NCBI GenBank assembly: GCA_024697645.1 | Contig: JAILFH010000099.1 | Span: 1-64,000, forward strand | Origin: Prevotella sp. | Lineage (GTDB): Bacteria; Bacteroidota; Bacteroidia; Bacteroidales; Bacteroidaceae | DNA: 64,000 nt | Reading direction: 5' to 3' | Shown: one piece after another, positions 1-7,989 of the stretch | How the letters are laid out: each line of letters begins with the position of its first letter | How positions within the stretch are numbered: the first letter of the stretch is position 1 | The notes under the pieces: model-generated | What the model saw: the letters and a program-made list of their open reading frames with translations, nothing else | Databases searched by the model: none | What the model was told of the DNA's origin: nothing | Translations under genes and position numbers: made by a program

Positions 1-55
1 ACTGGAATAAGAATCCGAAGAAGAAGTAAATAACCCCATAAAAACATTTATCAAC

Positions 56-199
56 ATGCAAAAGATTTTAGTGATGATGATGACCTTCGCGCTGACGATA
101 GCAGCGCAGGCACAACAGTATGACGGCATCAACACCTACACCTACGACTACACCCTCTGCGGCCGCACTACGATGCTCCGCGCCACGTTCAAACTGTGA
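56..199 (+). CDS. Small secreted peptide or 5' gene fragment (47 aa)
   Basis: An ATG opens a 47-residue frame with a clear signal peptide: MQK, then a hydrophobic stretch ending in AAQAQ at about residue 20. A mature part of only about 27 residues, rich in Tyr and Thr, follows. No family is recognised. A real secreted peptide is possible, but the shape (intact signal sequence, then an early stop) equally fits the leftover 5' end of a larger secreted protein. Just upstream, a frame read from base 3 ends at TAA 27-29 with a lysine-rich tail, which could be the C-terminus of a gene lying mostly outside the window. Confidence 0.4.
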   Translation: MQKILVMMMTFALTIAAQAQQYDGINTYTYDYTLCGRTTMLRATFKL

Positions 200-290
200 A
201 CATTACTTGATTTCAATAAAGCAGTAAAGTTAGTAAAGAAGATTAGTTAGTAAACAAATTAATTTTTTGTTTAAGTCCTATAGGCACCTA

Positions 291-323
291 AGCCCCGTCG
301 CGTCGTGATGACGAGACGGGGCT
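291..323. terminator. GC-rich hairpin, terminator-like
   Basis: A perfect 9-bp stem, AGCCCCGTC (291-299) with GACGGGGCT (315-323), closes a 15-nt loop. It follows the short secreted ORF by about 90 bases. No good U-run follows on either strand, so intrinsic termination is only a guess; it could be an mRNA 3'-end stabiliser. Confidence 0.4.
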
Positions 324-389
324 ATCAGGATTTATTAAATGGTTGCTGCGCAAATATGCGGTCAGTGACCATTTTTGTTAGCTGCTCAA

Positions 390-801
390 AAAAAAGGAAT
401 CCGATTTGTACTGATGCCAGATTGACAACGACTGGTGCAACATAAGCTTTCTGTTTTCGCTGATGAAAATTAAGGATGATGCGAAAGAGGCTGTTCATGA
501 ACTCGCTAAGCATTATGATGTGTTCATTCTGTCTACGGCACCTTGGAAGAATCCGTCGGCCTGGTTGGATGAACTGCAATGGGTAACTAAACACTTTGAT
601 GATGTTTTTCATAAGCGACTGATTCTGTCGCATAGAAAGGATCTCTGTCAGGGTGAATATTTGATTGACGACAGGGGGAAGAATGGAACGAGTGAGTTTA
701 GCGGTGAATGGATTCATTTTGGCTCTGAGAAATTTCCGGATTGGAAGAGCGTAATCTCCTACCTGAAGGAGAAGGACGGAATAACGACAAATTACAAATA
801 A
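390..801 (+). pseudogene. Truncated 5'(3')-deoxyribonucleotidase (NT5C-like HAD phosphatase)
   Basis: The open part (ATG at 463, 112 aa) matches the C-terminal two thirds of the 5' nucleotidase, deoxy (pyrimidine), type C family. The STAPWKNPSAW motif, HRKDLCQG and the YLIDDRGKNG metal-binding acidic loop are all present. What is missing is the first 40-50 residues, including motif I (FVDMDNVLV in relatives), which supplies the nucleophilic aspartate. A stop at 412-414 lies in frame just upstream. In another frame, bases 396-422 read GIRFVLMPD and then stop, weakly resembling the expected N-terminus, so frameshifts plus substitutions are likely. Without the Asp nucleophile the product cannot work as a HAD phosphatase. 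Heptamer repeats begin directly at the 3' end and overlap the stop. Confidence 0.75.
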
Positions 802-967
802 CAAATAACAGATGACAGATGACAATTCACAAATAACAAATGACAATTCACAAATAACAGGATACAACTACAAGTTACAAGTTACAAATCACAAATCACA
901 AATCACAGGGTGCGATTTCAATTCACAAATAACAGATGACAATTCACAAATTACAGATGACAAAAGA
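788..967. repeat. Heptamer array, CAAnnnA type
   Basis: From 788 to about 906 the sequence is a nearly unbroken run of 7-mers such as CAAATTA, CAAATAA, CAGATGA, CAATTCA, CAAGTTA and CAAATCA. After an 11-base break the pattern resumes at 919-967. The first units form the last codons of the truncated nucleotidase. The region up to 1109 holds nothing else recognisable. Confidence 0.8.
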
Positions 968-1109
968 TCGATTGCGGAATTATAGGTATCACCATATCCA
1001 TTGAAAAATACATTCACGCCATGATTTTCGTCTAACCTTACATTATTTGTGGAGATATGATTTTTATTGAAATTTTTACTTAAAAGAAGAGTGGAATGAA
1101 AAAATTTAG

Positions 1110-1117
1110 TATCTTTG
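1110..1117 (+). promoter_or_regulatory. Bacteroidetes -7 box (TATCTTTG) for guaD
   Basis: TATCTTTG matches TAnnTTTG exactly. No good TTTG is seen at the usual -33 distance. It lies about 127 bases upstream of the guaD ATG, predicting a 5' leader of roughly 120 nt. Confidence 0.55.
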
Positions 1118-1243
1118 CACAGATATAAACTTATAATGTCTCGGAATTATGGACAAGGGAATTGTCTTAAGGCGAAATTTATATAGAACATCTAAATTAG
1201 AGAGAAATCTCTTTCGAATCAAAAAACTAAACTTAAATAATTT

Positions 1244-1723
1244 ATGATGATGAAAAATAAGGATAAAGAATATATGCGCATGGCTATCGAACTGGCGATA
1301 GAGAATGTGGCAAATGGCGGTGGACCTTTCGGGGCTGTCATCGTGAAAGACGGGGAGGTGGTTGCGACGGGCGTGAACCGTGTGACTGCAAATCATGATC
1401 CAACGGCACATGCTGAGGTGAGCGCCATTCGAGCCGCATGCTCGAAACTGAAGACGTTCAATCTGGAGGGTGCAACCATCTATAGTTCGTGTGAACCTTG
1501 TCCGATGTGTCTCGGTGCGATCTACTGGGCAAACATCTCGCATGTGTTCTGCGGCTGTAATCAGCACGACGCGGAGAACATCAACTTCAGCGATGCTTTC
1601 ATCTATCGAGAACTGGAAAAGCCGAAGGATGAGAGAAATCTGCGCATGGAGTTCATAATGCATGAAGAGGCTCTGCGCGCCTTCCAGGCTTGGACTGAAA
1701 AGGAGGACAAGATAGAATACTAA
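1244..1723 (+). CDS. guaD: Guanine deaminase (cytidine-deaminase fold)
   Basis: The 159-residue protein belongs to the zinc-dependent CDA-type guanine deaminases, which convert guanine to xanthine and ammonia in purine salvage. The zinc and catalytic motifs are intact: HAE at 56-58 (His ligand, Glu proton shuttle) and PCPMC at 85-89 (Cys86 and Cys89 ligands), followed by LGAIYWA. The tail, with SFIYRELEKP-like and PFQAW-like segments, resembles Bacillus subtilis GuaD rather than tRNA adenosine deaminase TadA. Three consecutive ATG codons open the frame; the first is used here, but any could serve. It stands alone, with its own promoter at 1110, between repeat-rich gaps. Confidence 0.9.
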   Translation: MMMKNKDKEYMRMAIELAIENVANGGGPFGAVIVKDGEVVATGVNRVTANHDPTAHAEVSAIRAACSKLKTFNLEGATIYSSCEPCPMCLGAIYWANISHVFCGCNQHDAENINFSDAFIYRELEKPKDERNLRMEFIMHEEALRAFQAWTEKEDKIEY

Positions 1724-2870
1724 GGTAGTAATTCGGAAATTTACATCAAGAACGCATTGAATTGCGTGCCAACCGAGTTCGAAGGATGGAGCAATCCGGA
1801 GAGCCACGGTGGCGAGCGAAATGTCGCTGAAGGATGGTGAAAACACCTGACTGAGGCGACGATAGTAGCAGATGTGGGCAAACGCCAAAAACTCTATAGC
1901 TCAAAGATTGTAGATTTCCTTATGTGCTGACGAAAAAGGCATATAAGGAATTTTTATGTCCAGAAAGTTAGTGTTGTTTGTCGTTTATTGCCCATAGGGG
2001 AGCGGCTTAAGCCTCGCTCTGTTGAGAAAGGTTGAGAAGAGTTGAGAGGGGTTGAGAAGGGGATAGCCCTACGGGCTAGAAATTCTTCAAATATCGCTAC
2101 GCGGAAATATTTTTAATTCCGAAAACAAGCGAAAAAAGGCGAAAAGAACGAAAATTGATTGTTATAATAGCCCTACGGGCTAGAAATCTTTCAAAAATCG
2201 CTTCGCGAGAAATATTTATCAAGAATTAGAGAATTTAAGAATTTTCTTCTGCTGTAGATGAATTAACGAGAATTTGAGAATTGAGTCCTCACGTAAAGAG
2301 GGAAAGCCCAAGGGATTTGAGAAGACAACCATAACAACAGATGACAAATTTATAGATTCCGAAAATGGACGAAAAAAGGCGAAAAGAACGAAAAATGATT
2401 GTTATAATAGCCCTATGGGCTAGAAATCTTTCAAATATCGCTTCGCGAGAAATATTTTTATTCCGAAAATGGACGAAAATAACGAAATACTCGAAAATTA
2501 TTTATAACGGAAATAAACGAAAATATACGGAAAAAACGGAAATGTTTTCAATTCCGAAAAAGACGCGAAAAGGAAAGATTTGAGCGTTCCCCAAAGGGGA
2601 AGCGGCCTCGCTCTGTTGAGAAAGGTTGAGAAAGGTATAGCCCTATGGGCTAGAAATCCTTCAAATATCGCTTCGCGAGAAATATTTTAAAAAATCAAGA
2701 ATTAGAGAATTTAAGAATTTATTCCCTACTCCACTCATTTTCTGAATTAATAAGAATTTGAGAATTGAGTACTCCCCATAAGGAGGGGAAGCGGCAAGGG
2801 TTTCAGAAGACAACCATAACAATAGATGACAAATTTATAGATTCCGAAAATGAACGAAAATAACGAAATG
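1724..2870. repeat. Intergenic repeat mosaic, block 1
   Basis: This gap has no convincing gene. From about 1990 it is built from recurring modules. One is a two-hairpin unit, AGCCCTACGGGCT then about 16 bases then TCGCTTCGCGA, at 2063-2112, 2167-2218, 2407-2459 and 2637-2688. A second is a CCCC-n-GGGG hairpin with GCGGC (1995, 2586, 2773). A third is the decamer GTTGAGAAAG, and a fourth is a line starting ATTCCGAAAA followed by GACGAAAA-type runs. Hairpin arms stay complementary when the loop changes (TAC to TAT). Bases 1724-1980 look like non-repetitive remnant sequence with no assignable reading frame. Confidence 0.75.
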
Positions 2871-3016
2871 AAAGGATGCCGCATTACCATAGTAACAAGG
2901 TAACAAAGTAACAAGGTAACGGGATTAGTCTCCAGTAGTTCTGCTCCGAACGACAAACGAGTTTGCCTTCGCAGCCGACTGCCAGCCACCTGTTTCATAG
3001 AAACAGATTATCCTTT
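2871..3016. repeat. Structured element, copy 1 (AAAGGAT...ATCCTTT)
   Basis: Terminal inverted repeats AAAGGAT (2871-2877) and ATCCTTT (3010-3016) enclose a right-hand hairpin CTGTTTC-ATA-GAAACAG (2990-3006), a small CAAAC-GA-GTTTG hairpin (2954-2965) and a CTGCTCCGAA block (2941-2950). The element aligns with copy 2 at 4811-4920 over the middle and right parts. The first arm is replaced here by an insertion containing an 8-mer run (TAACAAGG repeated). Confidence 0.65.
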
Positions 3017-3458
3017 CTCATCCGAAAATCGTGGCTACGATTTACCAAAGTAACATTCGAATGGAAATTTGAAAATGGAAATTTGAAAATTCAAGGCAGC
3101 GAGCCAATCTGTGAAATCGAAAAGAAATACTAGTTGTCTAATTTTCAATTTTCAACTTTCAATTTTCAACTTTGCGAAGCAACCAATCTGTGGGCAAAGA
3201 ATAATGAGTAATGAGAAATGAGCAATGAGTAATTCGTGGCAGCGCTTGAAACCTGAATTTTCGTGCAAACCGAACGCAAAGAGAACTTGTTTTCATTTGC
3301 TGAGGTGCCGCCGAAAATCACGACAGAATGTCGTAAACTTGAAATTAGGACAAAGCCCGTTGAACTGCGCGAAGGACGATCAGAGGACTAAGCATATCTC
3401 GCTCCTCGTTTCTCGTTCCTCCTTCCTCGATTAAAATAAACATAAACAACAAAACAAC
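3017..3458. repeat. Gap with short heptamer runs before the FGase-like gene
   Basis: It contains a TTTTCAA/CTTTCAA heptamer run (about 3140-3172), an AATGAGT/AATGAGA/AATGAGC run (about 3205-3232), and a 7-bp hairpin AAATCGT-GGCT-ACGATTT. A 69-codon frame through it has no family resemblance and is not called as a gene. No promoter consensus was recognised. Confidence 0.5.
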
Positions 3459-4157
3459 ATGGAAAAGAAAAAAGGATTTATTTGGAGAGATGGTTTGCTC
3501 TCAGAGATTTTGAACTGTTATGACAGCGTATTGCTGCATGTACCTCATTCGTCAACAAAGTTCCCTGAAGGGTCGGGATATAGTTTCGAGGACCTGGACG
3601 AGGAGGAACGACTGTTGATTGACTACGATACGGACGTACTATTTGCACCGGAAGAGGAATCGGAACGGGTGAGAATGGTGGTGTTCCCGTATTGTAGGCT
3701 GTATTGCGACGTGGAACGACTGATTCACGATCCATTGGAAAAGGAAGGGTTAGGAATCTCTTACGGACGATGGAAGAAGCAGGAGAAAAGTCAGAATTTG
3801 ATTTGGAGGTCATTTAGTAGCCTTCAGGAGGCTTTCGGGCTTTATGCGGACTTCCATGCGATGGTGGCGAAGAAAATCGTAGAGATGAAAGGAAAACGGC
3901 TTCTGATTGATTGTCATAGTTTCTCGAGCAAGCCGAATCTGCTGAATGCGAATCCACCTGATATTGATATCTGCATCGGATTCAATGACGACGAGACGTG
4001 TCCGGAGAGAAAGGTGATTGAAATGATTGCGCAACACTTCAGGAAGCGAGGGTATAAGGTGGGAATCAACACGCCGTTCTCGAACAGCAAGACGTTCGAG
4101 GTGCCAGTGGACTATCACTCGGTGATGATTGAGGTGAATAAGAGGAAATACCTATGA
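3459..4157 (+). CDS. N-formylglutamate amidohydrolase-like protein
   Basis: A 232-residue protein of the FGase family (PF05013-like zinc amidohydrolases; relatives deformylate N-formylglutamate in histidine degradation, though many members have unknown substrates). Family signatures visible are HVPHSS at 27-32, DYDTD at 55-59, and DCHSFSS at 151-157, which carries probable metal and catalytic residues. HSVMIEVNKR sits close to the C-terminus. The frame stops just after that last motif, where relatives usually continue a little, and the stop lies at the start of CAAATTACA-type repeat sequence. A small C-terminal truncation by repeat invasion is therefore possible. No hut genes are nearby, so the histidine-pathway role is not supported by context. 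Confidence 0.75.
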   Translation: MEKKKGFIWRDGLLSEILNCYDSVLLHVPHSSTKFPEGSGYSFEDLDEEERLLIDYDTDVLFAPEEESERVRMVVFPYCRLYCDVERLIHDPLEKEGLGISYGRWKKQEKSQNLIWRSFSSLQEAFGLYADFHAMVAKKIVEMKGKRLLIDCHSFSSKPNLLNANPPDIDICIGFNDDETCPERKVIEMIAQHFRKRGYKVGINTPFSNSKTFEVPVDYHSVMIEVNKRKYL

Positions 4158-4810
4158 CAAATTACATGTTACAGGTTACAATTCACAAATATGTGGCGCA
4201 GAGTTTTAGCCACGGATTACACGGATCTTCACGTATTTTTTTAATGTCACATTTGAGCGTTCCCCATATGGGAAGCGGCCTAAGCCAAAGGGGCTTCGGC
4301 CTTGCTATGTTGAGAAAGGTTGAGAAGAGTTGAGAGGGGTTAAGAAGGGTGTAGCCCTACGGGCTAGAAATCCTTGAGACACCGCTTCGCGGGAAATCTT
4401 TTTAGATTCCGAAAATGAACGAAAAAAGGCGAAAAGGAAAGATTTGAGCGTTCCCCATAGGGGAAGCGGCCTAAGCCAAAGGGGCTTCGGCCTTGCTATG
4501 TTGAGAAAGGTTGAGAAGAGTTGATAGGGGTTGAGAAAGGTATAGCCCTACGGGCTAGAAATCCTTCAAAAATCGCTACGCGAGATTTGAGCACTCCCCA
4601 ATGGGGAGGCGGCCTAAGCCCAAGGGGTTTCAGAAGACAACCATAACAACAGATGACAAATTAATAGATTCCGAAAATGAACGAAAAAAGGCGAAAAGAA
4701 CGAAAATTGTTTACAACGGAAATAATCGAAAATAAACGGAAGAAACGGAAATGTTTAGAACACGAATTACACGTATCTCACGAATTGAAAAACAGTGTAA
4801 TTGGTTAACG
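4158..4810. repeat. Intergenic repeat mosaic, block 2
   Basis: The same modules as block 1 recur here: CCCC-ATA-GGGG with GCGGCCTAAGCC (about 4266 and 4452), decamer GTTGAGAAAG runs (about 4320 and 4505), two-hairpin units at 4351-4402 and 4542-4590, and ATTCCGAAAA lines. No gene is supported. Confidence 0.75.
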
Positions 4811-4920
4811 AAAAGGATGCCGTAAAACGGCTTGGCGACAAATCTGCTCCGAATAACAAAACAACTTTGTTTTCGGAGCAGATCGTCAGCCAACTGTTTA
4901 TAAAAACAGATTATCCTTTT
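4811..4920. repeat. Structured element, copy 2: 110-nt four-way junction fold
   Basis: The whole element can fold by eye. The outer stem is AAAAGGAT (4811-4818) with ATCCTTTT (4913-4920). Arm 1 is GCCG-TAAAA-CGGC (4819-4831). Arm 2 starts with TTGGCGAC (4832-4839) against GTC-A-GCCAA (4885-4893), continues with a perfect 11-bp stem TCTGCTCCGAA (4843-4853) with TTCGGAGCAGA (4872-4882), and ends in AACAAA with TTTGTT. Arm 3 is CTGTTT-ATAA-AAACAG (4894-4909). It could be a MITE/REP-type element or a structured RNA; its strand is unknown. Confidence 0.65.
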
Positions 4921-4940
4921 CTACTGGGAAATTGTGGAAG

Positions 4941-5240
4941 TAACTATTCGAACTGTTCAAAAATAGTCATAACCATTCGAACCAATTATAACTACTCGAA
5001 CCGTTCATAACCAATCATAACTATTCGAACCAATCATAATTGTTCGAACTAATCATAACCACTCATAACTGTTCGAACTAATCATAACTAATCATAACCA
5101 CTCATAACTACTCATAACTACTCATAACTACTCATAACTATTCGAACTAATCATAACCAATCATAACTATTCGAACCAATCATAATTGTTCGAACTGTTC
5201 ATAACTAGTCATAACTATTCGAACCACTCACAAACATTCG
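4941..5240. repeat. Decamer array (TCATAACTAn / TTCGAACnnn)
   Basis: About 29 consecutive units follow a fixed 10-base period, alternating between TCATAAC- and TTCGAAC-type 10-mers. One internal stretch repeats ACTCATAACT four times without change. There are no spacers, so it is not a CRISPR array. It ends directly before a heptamer-like run and the 3' end of the leftward lipoprotein gene at 5282. Confidence 0.85.
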
Positions 5241-5281
5241 AGCAACTCATTACTCATTTCTAATTACTAATTACTAATTAT

Positions 5282-5863
5282 TTACTCCACTCCCTTTACT
5301 TTTAGTTTGTTTTCCTGCACATACATCTTGATAACTTTGTTCTTTTGCTGTTTCATCACATTGACATCGGAATTCAACTTCTGGAAGGCAGGGAATTTAT
5401 CACCGAAGATTTTCTTTGCTGTGGGCATAAATTGCGAACCATCACCCACCTGATCAAATGCGGTCACGACGTATTCCTCGCCGTTCTTGCTCAGATGAAT
5501 CAGTCCTGGATGATCACCACCCGAAACAAACTTCAGAGAATCGTTTACGAGTTGATAGTTATATACCCAGAAATCACCCCACATCTTGATATCCGAAGAA
5601 TCAGTCTCGTCGACACCCACTTCCGTAATAGCAGGTAGGCAAATCGTCGACAGACCCTCTTCACCTTGTCCATAATGAATGCCGATGCTGTCAGCCAAAT
5701 ACTGATAGATAGCCACCTCCCAAGGATGCTCACTCAGTTTAGAGAAGTCTGCCTTTGGCAAAACCTCCTCAACAATCTCAGTCTTCTTGTTTTCTGTGCA
5801 ACTTGTCATTGCACCGCCTACAACCAGAATCGCTGCAAGCATCAATAATAGTTTTTTCATCAT
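5282..5863 (-). CDS. Putative lipoprotein of unknown function (193 aa)
   Basis: The N-terminus MMKKLLLMLAA... ends in a lipobox-like GGAMTSC with Cys22 as the predicted lipidated residue, so export and membrane anchoring are likely. The mature part is acidic and mixed alpha/beta-like (PWEVAIYQYLADSIG, GDFWVYNYQLVNDSL, PGLIHL), with a lysine-rich C-terminus. No family is recognised. It faces left, with the decamer array immediately downstream. It may pair with the other small lipoprotein at 6113, although 249 bases and a GC-rich repeat lie between them. No -7 box was seen upstream. Confidence 0.75.
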   Translation of the reverse strand: MMKKLLLMLAAILVVGGAMTSCTENKKTEIVEEVLPKADFSKLSEHPWEVAIYQYLADSIGIHYGQGEEGLSTICLPAITEVGVDETDSSDIKMWGDFWVYNYQLVNDSLKFVSGGDHPGLIHLSKNGEEYVVTAFDQVGDGSQFMPTAKKIFGDKFPAFQKLNSDVNVMKQQKNKVIKMYVQENKLKVKGVE

Positions 5864-6006
5864 CTAATTATTTTTTTATGTTGATTTAATTTTAAAAATT
5901 TTGGAGTTCAGGAGTTACAGAAGTGCTGGAGTTCAGAAGTTCAAAGCCATTTGGGATAGAAGTCCTTCAAATAATCGCTATGTCAGAAAATAAATTATAA
6001 ATCGCT

Positions 6007-6062
6007 ACCACCCCTCGTTTCGCTTTGCTTCACTACACCCCTCCTCCCCGGAGGAGGGGAAT
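6007..6062. repeat. GC-rich hairpin repeat (ACCACCCCTCG...GGAGGAGGGG)
   Basis: A CT-rich run ending in the hairpin CCCCTCCT-CCCCGG-AGGAGGGG, followed by ACGTGG. The same sequence recurs as an inverted pair at 14124-14262. Confidence 0.65.
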
Positions 6063-6112
6063 ACGTGGCAGCCACAAATTACTCATTTCTCATTACTAAT
6101 TACTCATTATTT

Positions 6113-6691
6113 TTATTTGTCATGAGCGAAGATGAGCATCAGTCCGTCTTCGTTGTTCATTTTCACCGAGCGTAACTGCGCATGACATTCACCATTCCAT
6201 TCGCAATGGCCAGAGAAGAGATCTTTTTCGTCTTTGATCTCGTCAATCTCAGGTGTTCCGTAACTTTCTGAAATCCGACTTTTAATCTTATTGAATGCTT
6301 CTTTGTTTTGCTTCAAGGCTATCATCACCAGATTATCGATTGCCTGCTTATTCTGAATATGGTTCCAACTGATGTTTAAGTTGAACGGTACACCACAGAA
6401 TTTCACCTTCGACATATCATTGCCGAGACGTTCCATTCCCTTGACACCATCGAGGAGGGAGAATACTTTTTTCTGACTGTCACCAATCAGGGAAACACCA
6501 AATAGCGTCAGATGGTTAGATGCTTTAGCCGCATGAACTTTCTCCTGCATCTCCTTCTTTGCCTGCACGCTATCTTCCTGTGCTTGCTCCACTTGTTCTG
6601 CTTCCTGGATCTGCTTCGCTTCGTTGGTTGGCTTGTCCTTACAGCCTACTAGCACCAGTGCAGCCACAAAAAAGAATAACCATTTCCTCAT
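6113..6691 (-). CDS. Putative lipoprotein with coiled-coil linker (192 aa)
   Basis: The signal sequence MRKWLFFFVAALVLVGC gives a lipobox with Cys17. Residues about 20-55 are Gln/Glu/Lys-rich and heptad-like, a probable coiled-coil linker. The rest is a compact domain (LTLFGVSLIGDSQKKVFSLL..., SWNHIQNKQAIDNLVMIALK..., ISESYGTPEI..., and a C-terminal LMLIFAHDK). It is not assigned to a family. A TAnnTTTG box on the minus strand at 6733-6740 gives it its own promoter. Confidence 0.75.
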   Translation of the reverse strand: MRKWLFFFVAALVLVGCKDKPTNEAKQIQEAEQVEQAQEDSVQAKKEMQEKVHAAKASNHLTLFGVSLIGDSQKKVFSLLDGVKGMERLGNDMSKVKFCGVPFNLNISWNHIQNKQAIDNLVMIALKQNKEAFNKIKSRISESYGTPEIDEIKDEKDLFSGHCEWNGECHAQLRSVKMNNEDGLMLIFAHDK

Positions 6692-6732
6692 TTCTTCGTG
6701 ATATCGTTTAAGTTTGAATCGTAATTACTTTG

Positions 6733-6740
6733 CAAAGTTA
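6733..6740 (-). promoter_or_regulatory. -7 box (TAACTTTG on minus) for the 6113 lipoprotein
   Basis: On the minus strand TAACTTTG matches TAnnTTTG, and TTTG (plus-strand CAAA 6761-6764) lies 20 bases upstream, the usual Bacteroidetes spacing. It sits 41 bases before the start codon. Confidence 0.7.
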
Positions 6741-6799
6741 ATACTAATTTTTCTTCCTTCCAAATTTATTTTGGTATACGATTTAAGTAAAATCTTCTT

Positions 6800-7380
6800 T
6801 ATTCCGAAAATAAACATTTGAGCGTTCCCCGTTAATCGGGGAAGCGGCGTAAGCCAAAGGGGCTTAAGCCTCGCTCTGTTGAGAAAGGTTGAGAAGAGTT
6901 GAGAGGGGTTGAGAAGGGGATAGCCCTCGGGCTAGAAATCTTTTAAAAATCGCTACGCGAGATTTGAGCACTCCCCAATGGGGAGGCGGCCTAAGCCCTA
7001 GGGGTTTCAGAAGACAACCATAACAACAGATGACAAATTAATAGATTCCGAAAAAGAACGAAAAAAGACGAAATACTCGAAAATTATATATAACTGAAAT
7101 ATACAGAAAACACGAAAATTTATATTCCGAAAACAAGCGAAAAAAGACGAAAAGAACGAAAATTATTTACAACGGAAATAAACGAAAATGAACGGAAAAA
7201 ACGGAAATGTTATTCTTTATCAAGAATTTGAGAATTAGATAATTTGTTTCCTACTCCACTCATCTTCTGAATTAATAAGAATTTAAAAATTGAGTGCTCC
7301 CCATAAGGAGGCGAAGTCCAAGGGGATTCTGAAGACAACCATAACAACAGATGACAAATTTATATTCCGAAAAGAACACG
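6800..7380. repeat. Intergenic repeat mosaic, block 3
   Basis: Modules shared with blocks 1 and 2: CCCC-n-GGGG-GCGGC (about 6825 and 6972), a GTTGAGAAAG decamer run (about 6878-6918), a two-hairpin unit at 6920-6968, and several ATTCCGAAAA/ACGAAAA lines. No gene is supported. Confidence 0.7.
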
Positions 7381-7459
7381 AAAAAGTGGTAGCGACTTGA
7401 AACCTGAAACTTTGTATCAGTAAATAATCTGTGTCATTACTTTAAATTTTTGAACCTTC

Positions 7460-7850
7460 ATTCAAAGTTTTCCACAACAATATTATTTTTATTTGTTTTA
7501 ATTTTTAAAAATGAAAAAATAAGAGGATGATGATATAACGTGGAAAAGTTGATAAGTTGTTCAGGAAAAATTTGGAGATTTGGTTATGAACCCGTGAGTG
7601 AGGATTATGAACAATGGGTGTGGATTTCTTTTTGTTGATAGTCAGAGAGTTATGGAGTTATCCACAGTTTTAGAAAATGATGGTGTTTTCATAAGTTGAT
7701 AAAAATTGTTGGGGAGAAAGTGTGGAAAAGTGAGGGAAACTGATGGGAATTTCGGTGGAGATTTCCACAATTGAAGGGGTGCGAGAGGAGGCCGGTGGAA
7801 ATTAACAAAGTTATCCACAGAGTTATCAACAGAGTTATGAACAGGTTAAA
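7460..7850. other. DnaA-box cluster with AT-rich tract: candidate oriC
   Basis: Two perfect TTATCCACA boxes (7658-7666 and 7811-7819) occur with one-mismatch forms TTTTCCACA (7468-7476), TGTGGAAAA (7721-7729) and TTATCAACA (7823-7831). Weaker forms are at 7547-7555, 7605-7613, 7619-7627, 7694-7702, 7761-7769 and 7835-7843. The last three rightmost boxes (7811, 7823, 7835) sit exactly 12 bases apart, each separated by GAG. Next to the cluster, about 7476-7540 is strongly AT-rich and could be an unwinding element. No protein gene overlaps convincingly. Two parS sites about 30 kb away fit an origin-proximal location. A DnaA-titration locus is the main alternative. Confidence 0.65.
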
Positions 7851-7989
7851 AAAGAGAGCCTACCCCCATCCCCTCCCTCAAGGGAAGGGAGATAGTAAGC
7901 CTAAGAGAATTCTGAAGACAACCATAACAACAGATGACAAATTAATAGATTCCGAAAACGAGCGAAAAGAATCGAAATACTCGAAAATT

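Noticed and set aside
325..867. A 180-codon leftward frame over the decayed nucleotidase and heptamer array
   Set aside because: Its N-terminal part is repeat-derived (VICELSFVICEL...) and the rest is antisense to a recognisable family.
2365..3434. Several short ORFs in the repeat mosaic
   Set aside because: They run through hairpin and heptamer repeats, have no family resemblance, and show no plausible leader.
4811..4920. tRNA-like cloverleaf
   Set aside because: Arm sizes, missing TPsiC sequence and no CCA-side pattern exclude a tRNA gene.
4941..5240. Possible CRISPR array
   Set aside because: Units are contiguous 10-mers without spacers; no cas genes are present.
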